A stretch of DNA of 64,000 nt. Source: an uncultured Rhodoferax sp. (GTDB lineage Bacteria > Pseudomonadota > Gammaproteobacteria > Burkholderiales > Burkholderiaceae_C). The stretch spans positions 62,001 through 126,000 of the forward strand of contig NZ_CAMIHB010000008.1 of assembly GCF_946221635.1 (NCBI RefSeq). Reading direction: 5' to 3'. The translations under genes and the position numbers were made by a program. The notes below the pieces were generated by a model. That model had not been told where the DNA came from and did not search any database. It saw nothing but the letters and a program-made list of their open reading frames with translations. This document shows, one piece after another, positions 1 through 8,051 of the stretch (within the stretch, counting starts at the first letter, position 1; the number at the start of each line of letters is the position of its first letter).

Positions 1-1
1 A

Positions 2-3000
2 AGCTATGTGATCAACAAGCTGCATGACCAGAACGCCTCGAATGACTACCTGGCCAACGTGGTGGGTGAGAACTTCTGGAAAGCACAAGATGCTCTCTTC
101 GGACACGAGGGGGAGGAGAGCTATCCCTATCCGAAGCAGTCTGAGATCGCGGCAATCGCGCAGGCCTTCGATAAGTTCTTCGAGACCGTTCAAACCAAGG
201 AAACCGACAAGGGCGTAGCCCTGTTCGCCCGCGGTGCACCCCAGACGGAGGCATTCAAGAAGTGGTTTAGCGACTCAAAGGTGGTGGACGCCGAAGGCAA
301 GCCTCTGGTGATGTATCACGGCACAAGTAGAAGTGAGGGCGGCGATGCCTTCACGGCCTTCGATACCTATGCCTCGAACTATGGACTGATGGGACAGGGT
401 GGGTACTTCACCGCCGATCCGGAGGTGGCCAGCAGCTACACGAGCAAGGGGAAAGGAACAACTCCCACCGTCTACGCGGCCTATCTGTCCATCAAGAACC
501 CCATCGATATGGACGCCAAAGCCGACCCCGAAGCCTGGCAGCAACAGTTCGACGGGATTGACGACTATCACGAAGGTGGCGATACCAACGAGTCTTGGTA
601 CCGCGCGGCCGAGGCGCTGATCACGGATCAAGAAGTCCCAATGTACGAAGGCGCTGAGATGATGCAAGAGGGCTTGCGCGCTATGGGGTACGACGGCATC
701 ACGCACATTGGCGGTGGCCGGGTGAGAAGCGACGGTGTGCGGCACCGCGTCTATGTCGCTTTTGATCCGGAGCAGATCAAGTCCGCCACGGGTAACAACG
801 GGCAATTCGACCCAGCAAACCCCGACATCCGCTATGCCCTGGGCGCGGAGGCGTTTCGGATTGGCGTGGCGCCCCGAAACTTCATGGCCGTGACTGCAGT
901 TCAAAAGGCCGTAGACGAACTTACGGCAAAGTGGACCGACGGACCCGGCATCAAAGTGGTGACGACGGCCGAAGAGTTGCCAGTGGAGGCGCCCAGCGAT
1001 GCCCGTGGCCTGATCCACAACGGCACCGCCTACATCGTGGCGGCCAACCACATCGACCGTGCAGGCGTGGCCAGAACCCTGGCCCACGAAGCGATCGGCC
1101 ACTACGGGCTATGGAAGGCACTGGGCACCGACGGCCGCCGCCAGTTCGAGCGCAACCTGCAGCTGGCCCTGAAGTCTGGCAACAAGCCATTGAACGCCAT
1201 CGCGGCGCGCGTGCGCGAGCTGTATGTCGACGACGCCGGCAAGTTCAACCTTAGCCCCGCCGAAGAGGCCAACGAGATCGCAGCCTTTGCCGTGGAAGAT
1301 GCGCTGGATTCCGACGGCAACTTCAAGCCCGGCTATGGATTCCTCAAGGAGGTGTGGTCCAAGGTGGCCACGTTCCTGCGCAGCATCGGTATCAACGTGA
1401 AATTCACCAACACCGAGCTGCAGGGCTTGCTGGTGGCGTCCATGCGCGGGCTTGAGGCAGGTAAGCGTCTCGACGGTAACGCCGAGGGCCTGGTGGCGGC
1501 AGCAGTTGGCCGTGCCGACATCGCCGATCCGCAGACCGGTGTGTCGACGGCGCTGCTCGAGCTTGGCCAGCACGAGGACCTATACCGGTACCCGCGCTCT
1601 GACAGCCTGAATCTGGAGCACATCACCGAGGACAAAGGGAACTTGATCAAGGTCAGCGACGTCGACAAGACTTCTGACGACAACAAGACCTGGATGCTGT
1701 CCAACACGACACCCAACGATGACCCCGCGAAGGGCATCAAGTCATGGCTGCTAACCCTGCCCAACGGCAAGATGGGCACGCTGACGAAGAAGGGGGGCGA
1801 GGTCTACATCAACGTCTCGGGGGTCGGGGAAAACAACGGTGGCAGTGCCATCTACGACCTGGCCGCCAATTACGCCCTGAACAATGGTCTGGAGTTCATC
1901 GGAGACCCGAACGGGGTGAGCAAGGCCGCCATGCGGCGCCGGCTGGAGAACATGCTGTCGTCGGCAGTGAAGTACGGGACCACCGACCATTTGCGCCCGC
2001 ACCCTGACCAGTACATTGGTGACGCAGAAATCGGAATCCCACCACTCGACTGGACAACGGGGGACACGCTGGGTAACATCCGGTCCATGGTGGATGCGTC
2101 GATTGCAGCCACCGACTTCCTTTATCCAGGCCGCTCCAATGACATCCGCTTCGACCCAGCCAATGGCACGTTTCGTGACCAAGACGGGAATCGACTTGAC
2201 GCCGAAGCCCTTGCCGGAATTTATTCGGACAGAGGCCGCGCGGGCGGAATTGGTGCGCCAGGCATCACCACTGTACAAAGAAATGCTCTGTACAAATCCT
2301 TGGTACAAAGCGAAGGAGCACGACGAGCACTTCTGGCGCACGTTTATCCTGGGCGCGGCGGAGCAGGCCAGGGACTTGGTGAAGGCCTCGAAAGAACGTT
2401 CTACGCACGCGGCGTAACCCCGGGGCTGTTCGCTCCCACCGTCTGGAACACGCCAGACGCCACACGAACCGACAGGATCATCTACGAGCTGCAGGACGGA
2501 CGCATCGACCTGAAGCGCGTGCAACAGGCGATCGAGAAGTCTGGCCAGCAAATTCAAGAGAAGTGGGACGCCCGTCTCGCCGAAACCCTCTACCCGGGCC
2601 GGGTTGCCTACCGCAGCCAGCGATTCCTCGACGCCGAGGTCAAACCCCTGCTCAAGGCCATCGCTGTTCATGGCGTGGCCATGGACGAGCTGGCGGACTA
2701 TCTGCACGCCCGTGGCGCAGAAGAGCGCAATGCCCAAATCGCCAAGGTCAACCCTGACCTGCCCGACGGTGGCGCCGGCAAGAACAGCAAGGGCCTACTG
2801 CTGACCAATCAGGCTGCCCGCGACTACCTGGCCGCGATCAGTCCGACGCGCCGGCAACTTCTGGACACTCTGGCGGCCAAGGTTGACGCCATCACGGCCG
2901 GCACCCGCAAGCTGCTTGTCGACGAGGGCTTGGAGAAGCAGGAAACCATTGACGCCTGGACGGACACCTACAAGAACTATGTGCCTATGTTCCGCGACGA

Positions 3001-5206
3001 GGCGCAGAGCGGTGCTCCCCACCCGCAGGGGTCTGGTTTCACGGTCAAGGGATCGGCCAGCAAGAGGGCCACCGGTTCCACAAAACAGGTCACCAACATC
3101 CTGGCCCACGTGCTCATGCAGCGCGAGGCCGCGATCACGCGCGCCGAGAAGAACCGCGTCGCACTGTCTCTGTACGGGCAAGCCTTGAGCCACCCGAATC
3201 CGGAGTTCTGGACCACCATCAAGCCCAGCATGACCAATGCCGCCATCGGCAAGGAGCTGCAGGCCATGGGCGTGGATCCGGCAACGGCCGCAGCTGGCAT
3301 GGAGCGGGCACCGACTATCACCACAGTCGACCCCGACACCGGCAAGAAGGTGGACCGCCCGAACCCCCTCTACAAGAGCCTGCCCGGAGCTATCCCGCTG
3401 AAGGTCAACGGGGAGGACCGCGTGCTGATGATCAACACCCAGCACGAGCGCGGCGCTCGGATGGCGGAAAACCTGAAGAACCTCGACGGCCTGACCAAGC
3501 TGGACCTGGCCAACACCATCATTGGGAAGGGCACGCGCTGGCTGGCCAGCGTGAACACCCAGTACAACCCAGCATTCGGCCTGGTCAACCTGACCCGTGA
3601 CACCCTGGGTGGCAGCATCAACCTGGGCAGCACCGAGCTGCGCGGCAACGCGCTCAAGGTCTTGGCCCAGACGCCGGCCGCTATCTTTGGCATCGCACGC
3701 GAGCTGGCCAGCGAGGGCAGCACCGGGAAGTGGCAGACCTTGTATCGCCAGTTCCAGGCGGATGGTGGCCAGACCGGCTACAAGGAAAACTTCCGAGACG
3801 CCAATGACCGTGCCAAGGCGATCGAGAAGGAGCTGGCCGCCCTGCAGCGCGCCGGCACCCTTCACCCTGCCCGAGCTGCGCATGCCATCCTGGACTTGCT
3901 GGACGGATTCAACACCACCCTGGAAAACGCGGTGCGACTCAGCGCCTACAAGGCGGGTCTGGATCAAGGCATGTCGGGGCCGCAAGCCGCGCGCCTGGGC
4001 CGTGAGCTGACCGTGGACTTCAACCGCAAGGGCAGGGCAGGCCGGGAAGTTGGCCCCCTGTATGCGTTCTTCAATGCCAGCGTGCAGGGCATCTCCCGCG
4101 GTGTGCAGACCCTCAAGGGTCCCACGGGCAAGGCCATCATCGTCGGCGGGCTGGGCCTGGGCGTCTTGCAGGCGCTGATGCTGGCAGCTGCTGGCTACGA
4201 TGACGACGACGTGCCAGAGTTTGTGAAGACCCGCGCGCTGATCATTCCCATCCTGGGCAAGGAAAAGCGCTACGTGGCGGTTCCTTACCCCCTGGAGTTG
4301 CAGATGATCCCCAACACCGGACGGGTTCTCACTGAGCTGGCACTGAACGGTGGCAAGAACGTCGGCAAGCGGGTATTCGATGCCGTGGGCACCATCGCGG
4401 GATCGTTCAACCCGCTGGGAGGCGGCAACATCTTCACGGCCGACGGCGCACTGAAGACGGTGGCGCCGACCTTGGTGGATCCGCTGATTGAGCTCGGCTT
4501 CAACAAGAACTTTGCCGGCGGGACCATTGAGCGGGCGCCATACAAGGGTGAGAGCGATAGCCGGCCCGGAGCGGCGCGGGTGAAGGAATCCACCATGCGC
4601 ACCGCAACCGGACAGGCGTACATCGGGATCAGCAAGGCCATTAACTCCCTGGCAGGGGGGACCGACTACGAAGCCGGTCTGGTCAGCCCAACGCCTGAGC
4701 GGGTTCGCTACATTGCCCAGACCGTGGGCGGTGGCGTGTTGCGCGAGCTGGAGAAAACCGTGAATGCCGGTGTGGCCAAGAGCCGGGGCGAGCCGGTCAA
4801 AATGAGCCAGATCCCGGTGGCTGGCCGCTTCTATGGCGAGGTGGATTCAGACCAGGTGAAGACCAGCCGTTACTTCGAAAACGCCGGCAAGCTGGACCGC
4901 CTGGAGACCACGGTCAAAACGATGGTCAAGGCGGGAGACGGCGACGCCCTCGACAAGCTGCAAGCCGAGCATCCCGAGATAGCGCTGATCAGTCTGGGCA
5001 ACAAGGTGCAGACGGCCGTGGCGAAGTTGAACAAGGTGGCGGTGACTACCGTGGGGGATGCCGAGCGGATCAAGCAGATTGACGCCGCGCGGGTTGAAGC
5101 CATGGACATGTTGAACCAGGCGATGACGGAACTGGAGAATGCCCAGCACCCCGACACTCTCGGGGCCAAGGTAAAGTCCATGGGTAAGCAAGGGACGAAA
5201 CCATGA
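2..5206 (+). CDS. Prophage polyvalent protein (ART + zincin-like + LPD38-like), 5'-truncated by window edge
   Basis: Very large phage protein with at least 1732 residues in the window. The frame is open back to base 2, so the GTG at 8 is probably internal; residues are numbered from it. Residues about 80-275 resemble the ADP-ribosyltransferase domain of polyvalent proteins: YHGT at 103-106, then GYFTADPEVASSY, and a C-terminal NPDIRYA stretch. HEAIGH at 360-365 is a zincin-type HExxGH metal-binding motif. A region near 570-760 is not recognised. The C-terminal part (about 1150-1480), with TQYNPAFGLVNLTRD and a hydrophobic segment near 1370-1395, resembles large polyvalent protein-associated domain LPD38. 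Polyvalent proteins are known from phages and conjugative elements, where they are thought to enter the new host with the DNA; that role is inferred here. Its TGA overlaps the next ATG. Confidence 0.8.
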   Translation, partial: SYVINKLHDQNASNDYLANVVGENFWKAQDALFGHEGEESYPYPKQSEIAAIAQAFDKFFETVQTKETDKGVALFARGAPQTEAFKKWFSDSKVVDAEGKPLVMYHGTSRSEGGDAFTAFDTYASNYGLMGQGGYFTADPEVASSYTSKGKGTTPTVYAAYLSIKNPIDMDAKADPEAWQQQFDGIDDYHEGGDTNESWYRAAEALITDQEVPMYEGAEMMQEGLRAMGYDGITHIGGGRVRSDGVRHRVYVAFDPEQIKSATGNNGQFDPANPDIRYALGAEAFRIGVAPRNFMAVTAVQKAVDELTAKWTDGPGIKVVTTAEELPVEAPSDARGLIHNGTAYIVAANHIDRAGVARTLAHEAIGHYGLWKALGTDGRRQFERNLQLALKSGNKPLNAIAARVRELYVDDAGKFNLSPAEEANEIAAFAVEDALDSDGNFKPGYGFLKEVWSKVATFLRSIGINVKFTNTELQGLLVASMRGLEAGKRLDGNAEGLVAAAVGRADIADPQTGVSTALLELGQHEDLYRYPRSDSLNLEHITEDKGNLIKVSDVDKTSDDNKTWMLSNTTPNDDPAKGIKSWLLTLPNGKMGTLTKKGGEVYINVSGVGENNGGSAIYDLAANYALNNGLEFIGDPNGVSKAAMRRRLENMLSSAVKYGTTDHLRPHPDQYIGDAEIGIPPLDWTTGDTLGNIRSMVDASIAATDFLYPGRSNDIRFDPANGTFRDQDGNRLDAEALAGIYSDRGRAGGIGAPGITTVQRNALYKSLVQSEGARRALLAHVYPGRGGAGQGLGEGLERTFYARGVTPGLFAPTVWNTPDATRTDRIIYELQDGRIDLKRVQQAIEKSGQQIQEKWDARLAETLYPGRVAYRSQRFLDAEVKPLLKAIAVHGVAMDELADYLHARGAEERNAQIAKVNPDLPDGGAGKNSKGLLLTNQAARDYLAAISPTRRQLLDTLAAKVDAITAGTRKLLVDEGLEKQETIDAWTDTYKNYVPMFRDEAQSGAPHPQGSGFTVKGSASKRATGSTKQVTNILAHVLMQREAAITRAEKNRVALSLYGQALSHPNPEFWTTIKPSMTNAAIGKELQAMGVDPATAAAGMERAPTITTVDPDTGKKVDRPNPLYKSLPGAIPLKVNGEDRVLMINTQHERGARMAENLKNLDGLTKLDLANTIIGKGTRWLASVNTQYNPAFGLVNLTRDTLGGSINLGSTELRGNALKVLAQTPAAIFGIARELASEGSTGKWQTLYRQFQADGGQTGYKENFRDANDRAKAIEKELAALQRAGTLHPARAAHAILDLLDGFNTTLENAVRLSAYKAGLDQGMSGPQAARLGRELTVDFNRKGRAGREVGPLYAFFNASVQGISRGVQTLKGPTGKAIIVGGLGLGVLQALMLAAAGYDDDDVPEFVKTRALIIPILGKEKRYVAVPYPLELQMIPNTGRVLTELALNGGKNVGKRVFDAVGTIAGSFNPLGGGNIFTADGALKTVAPTLVDPLIELGFNKNFAGGTIERAPYKGESDSRPGAARVKESTMRTATGQAYIGISKAINSLAGGTDYEAGLVSPTPERVRYIAQTVGGGVLRELEKTVNAGVAKSRGEPVKMSQIPVAGRFYGEVDSDQVKTSRYFENAGKLDRLETTVKTMVKAGDGDALDKLQAEHPEIALISLGNKVQTAVAKLNKVAVTTVGDAERIKQIDAARVEAMDMLNQAMTELENAQHPDTLGAKVKSMGKQGTKP

Positions 5207-5334
5207 TCGACGCAACCGAACTTATCGAAGCCCTGCAGGCCTATCGGAAGAGGCTGCAAGACGGTGGTTTCCCCGCCAAGGCCAAGGCCGTCGAGCACTG
5301 CATTAAATTGGTCAAGCGGCTTGCGAAGGGTTGA
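5203..5334 (+). CDS. Small phage protein, 43 aa, unknown function
   Basis: The ATG at 5203 overlaps the stop of the giant phage gene (ATGA), so it is probably translated by coupling. The 43-residue product is helical and basic (MIDATELIEALQAYRKRL at the start, LVKRLAKG at the end), with no recognisable domain. The frame is short, but the overlap and the lack of any other start make a real gene plausible. Its 3' end overlaps the 3' end of a minus-strand small ORF by 23 bases. Confidence 0.5.
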   Translation: MIDATELIEALQAYRKRLQDGGFPAKAKAVEHCIKLVKRLAKG

Positions 5335-5509
5335 CCAGCACGTAGTCCCTGGGTTCAGCGCCGAGCTCTTCCATGCGCTTGAGAGCGGCCCGGTACTTTG
5401 CGTGGTGGAGCCGCGCTTCGCCCTTGGCCTCTTCAATGAGGGCCCTGCGCTGCCTGGGTGTCAATTCAGCTGGGGCGGCTGGACCGCCGGGAAACTGGAT
5501 TACTCGCAT
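5312..5509 (-). CDS. Small phage protein, 65 aa, unknown function
   Basis: From the ATG at 5509 (MRVIQFPGGPAAPAELT) the frame encodes a charged, helical 65-residue protein rich in Arg, Glu and Ala. An upstream in-frame start at 5554 would add a less protein-like leader. No family is recognised and no clear ribosome-binding site is visible. It converges on the 43-aa ORF, as small accessory genes near prophage ends often do. Confidence is limited by the small size and the high GC content, which makes chance ORFs common. Confidence 0.4.
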   Translation of the reverse strand: MRVIQFPGGPAAPAELTPRQRRALIEEAKGEARLHHAKYRAALKRMEELGAEPRDYVLVNPSQAA

Positions 5510-5680
5510 GTTCAAACGTGGTGGTGAAGTCACTAGTCTGCTGTGTATACGCACGGTTTCGTCCCGGTCAACACATCACTTTTGATACGTTGCTCGGGCA
5601 AAACCGTAGTGTCGCAAGACCGGGGCTTCAAAAGTGCAAACAAACCCCCAAAAAACGGTTCACTAAGTGCTTAGTTGGAT
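5510..5680. other. Intergenic region in the prophage end
   Basis: These 171 bases hold no convincing gene. The sequence is less GC-rich than its surroundings, with runs of A and C around 5641-5660. It may hold the promoter of the minus-strand ORF that starts at 5509. No terminator or inverted repeat with a clear stem was found. Confidence 0.3.
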
Positions 5681-5938
5681 TCAGTCCCAGCCAGGCGCCG
5701 GTGCGCGCGGGTCGTTTGGCGGCATTGCATCCCAGCGGCTGCAGGCATCCTGTGGTCGGGCAATGCTGATACAGGGCCAGTTTTGCGGATTCCCGCAGAC
5801 CCCGGTGCCTTCCCAACTCGACGAGCCGTCCCTGAAGTGAACCGGGATCCAGCCGTCAAACCACCAGCAGTTTTCGCAAGTGCGACCGGCAACACCGGCG
5901 CAGAGGACACTGTGGTTCGACGGGATTGGATCGTTCAT
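5681..5938 (-). CDS. Cysteine-rich small phage protein, 85 aa
   Basis: The ATG at 5938 gives an 85-residue protein with six cysteines (13, 21, 24, 48, 56, 66). They include a CENC pair and a WPC...C pattern, and the product is rich in Trp and Pro. The pattern suggests a small metal-binding or disulfide-bonded fold; no family is recognised. The open frame continues upstream to 6112, but that part runs through the 12-bp tandem repeat and the tRNA remnant, so the internal ATG was preferred. It is the last possible gene before the attachment site and has no integrase features. Confidence 0.45.
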   Translation of the reverse strand: MNDPIPSNHSVLCAGVAGRTCENCWWFDGWIPVHFRDGSSSWEGTGVCGNPQNWPCISIARPQDACSRWDAMPPNDPRAPAPGWD

Positions 5939-5953
5939 GGCTGCGTAGCCGCC

Positions 5954-5977
5954 ATTTTGGGACGAATTTTGGGACGA
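5954..5977. repeat. Two tandem 12-bp direct repeats near the att site
   Basis: The unit ATTTTGGGACGA occurs twice head to tail, followed by a further ATT. It lies about 80 bases from the tRNA remnant. Short direct repeats at this distance are typical of integrase arm-type binding sites, but that role is only inferred. Confidence 0.5.
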
Positions 5978-6055
5978 ATTGGGGGATTTCTGGGGTCTTA
6001 ACGGGTGTCTTGCACTGCCGTGGCTCCCCTCAGATTCCCACGATTCCCCTAAATA

Positions 6056-6083
6056 ATTAGTTCGAGTCCAATTGCGCCTACCA
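6056..6083 (+). other. Prophage attachment site: tRNA 3'-end remnant (tRNA-Val-like)
   Basis: TTCGAGT at 6061-6067 is a T-loop, CCAAT at 6068-6072 a T-stem strand, TGCGCCT at 6073-6079 an acceptor strand, then A and CCA ending at 6083. The matching 5' part of a tRNA is absent: no AGGCGCA-type acceptor strand lies about 70 bases upstream, and the preceding ATTAG pairs only partly with CCAAT. A tRNA terminator follows at 6107. This is what remains when a prophage integrates into a tRNA gene and restores the full copy at its other end. From memory, the AGGCGC...TGCGCCTACCA acceptor fits betaproteobacterial tRNA-Val(GAC). The exact core boundary cannot be set without the other att site. Confidence 0.65.
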
Positions 6084-6106
6084 ATTCTTTCAGTATCGAA
6101 GACAGC

Positions 6107-6139
6107 AAGCACTTAGGCTTTTGCCTCAAGTGCTTTTTT
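6107..6139 (+). terminator. Rho-independent terminator of the disrupted tRNA
   Basis: AAGCACTT and AGGC (6107-6118) pair with GCCT and AAGTGCTT (6123-6135), with one bulged C, followed by a T run to 6139. It lies directly downstream of the tRNA 3' remnant and was probably that gene's native terminator. It also insulates the next gene from prophage transcription. Confidence 0.75.
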
Positions 6140-6169
6140 CTTGCCTGTCGTTCGTATGTGCCGTGGTCC

Positions 6170-6175
6170 TAGAAT
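6170..6175 (+). promoter_or_regulatory. -10 element TAGAAT, probable leaderless start
   Basis: TAGAAT ends 7 bases before the ATG at 6183. Transcription would begin at or next to the start codon, leaving no space for a ribosome-binding site. No strong -35 is visible at 17 bp. Confidence 0.45.
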
Positions 6176-6182
6176 GGCGTGA

Positions 6183-7448
6183 ATGGCTGCATTCACCATC
6201 TTTTTCTGTGGAACGGGTTCGAATAGCTACGACTTTGCGAACACGAACTACCACCAGGGTGAGCTGATCTCCACCCTCGCAAACAACCACGCCGGGCACG
6301 AGTTCGTGGACTGGATCATCGTGGATGGACCTGGCAGCGGCAATATCCAGGAAGCGGAGAAGTGGGTTCCTGCAGGCAATTACTCCGGCATTCGGGGCAA
6401 GCTGCAAGGCAAAGGCTGGGAAGAGAACGTGAAGCACGCCGTCGCCGTGCTGATTGGCACGGACTATGAAGAGCGTACGGCCCACACCCGCACCGAGAAG
6501 CGCATTCTGCGCGAGGCCGGGGTGGGGGTTGACACCGCAGAGCGCACCGGCACGCTGGCGCGCGCGCTCCTGGGCTCCACCAAGACGGTGCACCATGACC
6601 TGCATGCCCGTATCTCGCCGCAGGCCTTGCAGCAGCGCAAGATCCAGATCATGCGCAAGAACAAGCCTGTGGACTGTGTGAATGTCGTGGGGTGGAGCCG
6701 CGGTGGCGTGACCTGCCACATGTTTGCCAATGCCCTGGCAGAGACCGAGGGCTGGTCGCATGTGCCGGTGAACATCTTCGCCTGCGACCCGGTACCGGGC
6801 TCCGGCAATTTCGATACCCACCGCATCAGCCTGGGACCCAACGTCAAGCGCTATGTTGCGATTTATGCGGCCGATGAACGCTCCCGGGGGTTTTCTCCGG
6901 TGTTGCCGTCCTTGGCAGCCGGTACCGAATTCTTCATCACGACCATGCCTGGGCGGCATGCGACGCTGGTGGGAAATGCCAGCGTGGACGGTGCCAAGGG
7001 GGTCAATACCTTTTTCGGCCCGGGCAAGGTTACGCGTGATCTGGCTGAGTGCTTTCTGCAGGTGTGGGGTGCCAAGCTGCACAACACGCTCAACCTCAGC
7101 GAGTTTCAGATACTGGCCAGCTACGAGGACATGCTTGCGCAGACGGAAAACTACCAGGCCATGCGCGACGTCTCTTACACGGGCTTGACCCAATCGGACC
7201 GGGCCGTGGGCCTGGGGGATGGAACCTGGCGAACCTTCGGAACATCATCGACGCTGTCCCGTGAAACGGTCTTCGTCAATCTGCACCACCGCTGGGTGTT
7301 CGAGCGGAATTTTCCGGTGCTGTACGCTGCCTTGTTTGGCATGAAGAAGCTCAGCGCCGAGCAGGTGACATTGGAGTTCAGGCGCATTGCCTTCCAGTAT
7401 CCCAGTTTGTACAAACGGCTCAAGGCCATCCCGATCCAGCTGCGCTAG
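6183..7448 (+). CDS. Lipase-like alpha/beta hydrolase of unknown substrate, 421 aa
   Basis: The protein begins with a buried beta strand (FTIFFCGTGSN) and carries a nucleophile elbow GWSRGG with Ser172. Further candidate triad members are Asp202 (FACDPVPG) and His259 (PGRHATLVG). The layout resembles the DUF2235/Tle1-type phospholipase group, which includes type VI secretion effectors, but I cannot place it in a named family. There is no signal peptide or membrane segment. No VgrG, PAAR or immunity gene lies next to it. It lies just outside the prophage att site and is a single-gene unit between the tRNA terminator and phaR. It could be a housekeeping esterase, a toxin-like cargo gene or a PHA/lipid hydrolase. 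Confidence 0.7.
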   Translation: MAAFTIFFCGTGSNSYDFANTNYHQGELISTLANNHAGHEFVDWIIVDGPGSGNIQEAEKWVPAGNYSGIRGKLQGKGWEENVKHAVAVLIGTDYEERTAHTRTEKRILREAGVGVDTAERTGTLARALLGSTKTVHHDLHARISPQALQQRKIQIMRKNKPVDCVNVVGWSRGGVTCHMFANALAETEGWSHVPVNIFACDPVPGSGNFDTHRISLGPNVKRYVAIYAADERSRGFSPVLPSLAAGTEFFITTMPGRHATLVGNASVDGAKGVNTFFGPGKVTRDLAECFLQVWGAKLHNTLNLSEFQILASYEDMLAQTENYQAMRDVSYTGLTQSDRAVGLGDGTWRTFGTSSTLSRETVFVNLHHRWVFERNFPVLYAALFGMKKLSAEQVTLEFRRIAFQYPSLYKRLKAIPIQLR

Positions 7449-7482
7449 GGTTATCCTAGGCTTTCGCCGAACGGGCCGCCCC

Positions 7483-7488
7483 TAGAAT
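7483..7488 (+). promoter_or_regulatory. -10 element TAGAAT upstream of phaR
   Basis: The nonamer CCTAGAATG matches the one before the preceding gene, here about 53 bases before the phaR ATG. The -35 region is weak. Confidence 0.4.
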
Positions 7489-7541
7489 GTGCTGCGGTGC
7501 AATACCCTTTTTGACCTTCACTCCGAGTAGCGGCGATCGCA

Positions 7542-7991
7542 ATGCAAAAATCCACTTCCAAAGATTCCAAGCCGTCGCAACGGGTTATCAAGAAATATCC
7601 CAACCGCCGCCTCTACGACACTGACACATCCACCTACATCACGCTGGCCGAAATCAAGCGCTTGGTAATGGACAGTGAGACCTTCGCGGTGGTGGATGCC
7701 AAATCCGGCGAAGACATCACGCGCAGCATTCTTTTGCAGATCATTCTGGAGGAGGAGGCTGGCGGATCTCCCATGTTCACCACCCCGGTGCTGGCCAACA
7801 TCATCCGCTTCTATGGCCACACCATGCAGGGCATGATGGGGGGGTACTTGGAAAAAAGCATGCAGACCCTGATGGACATGCAGGTGCCCATGGTGCCGGG
7901 GGTGGTCGGCAACACCATGTTCCAGCAGATGCAGGAGCAGATGCAGAAGCAGACCGAGCAGTTCCTGGGGTCCTTCGGTCTCAAGCGCTGA
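7542..7991 (+). CDS. phaR: Polyhydroxyalkanoate synthesis repressor PhaR
   Basis: PhaR binds both PHB granules and DNA, repressing phasin and its own gene until polymer forms. Residues 13-72 (RVIKKYPNRRLYDTDTSTYI onward) are the conserved DNA-binding PHB_acc_N domain. It is followed by the PHB accumulation regulatory domain (about 75-115, with ILEEEAGG and the FYGHTMQGMMGGYLEKS helix). The Met/Gln-rich amphipathic tail fits granule binding. At 149 aa it is shorter than many homologues of about 180 aa. No phaC/phaA/phaB gene is in the window. It precedes rimO with a 60-base gap containing two GC-rich hairpins without a T run. Confidence 0.9.
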   Translation: MQKSTSKDSKPSQRVIKKYPNRRLYDTDTSTYITLAEIKRLVMDSETFAVVDAKSGEDITRSILLQIILEEEAGGSPMFTTPVLANIIRFYGHTMQGMMGGYLEKSMQTLMDMQVPMVPGVVGNTMFQQMQEQMQKQTEQFLGSFGLKR

Positions 7992-8039
7992 GGAGGCAGG
8001 GGCTCCTGCCGTCCGCTGGGCGGGCGGACCGAATGCTGG

Positions 8040-8045
8040 GACAAT
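8040..8045 (+). promoter_or_regulatory. -10-like GACAAT, probable leaderless rimO start
   Basis: GACAAT is followed by six bases (AGGGGG) and then the rimO ATG, which puts the expected transcription start at or next to the initiation codon. The G run touches the ATG and is too close to act as a normal Shine-Dalgarno. Confidence 0.4.
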
Positions 8046-8051
8046 AGGGGG

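Noticed and set aside
5939..6112. N-terminal extension of the cysteine-rich phage ORF
   Set aside because: It reads through the tandem repeat and the tRNA remnant; the internal ATG gives a more protein-like product.
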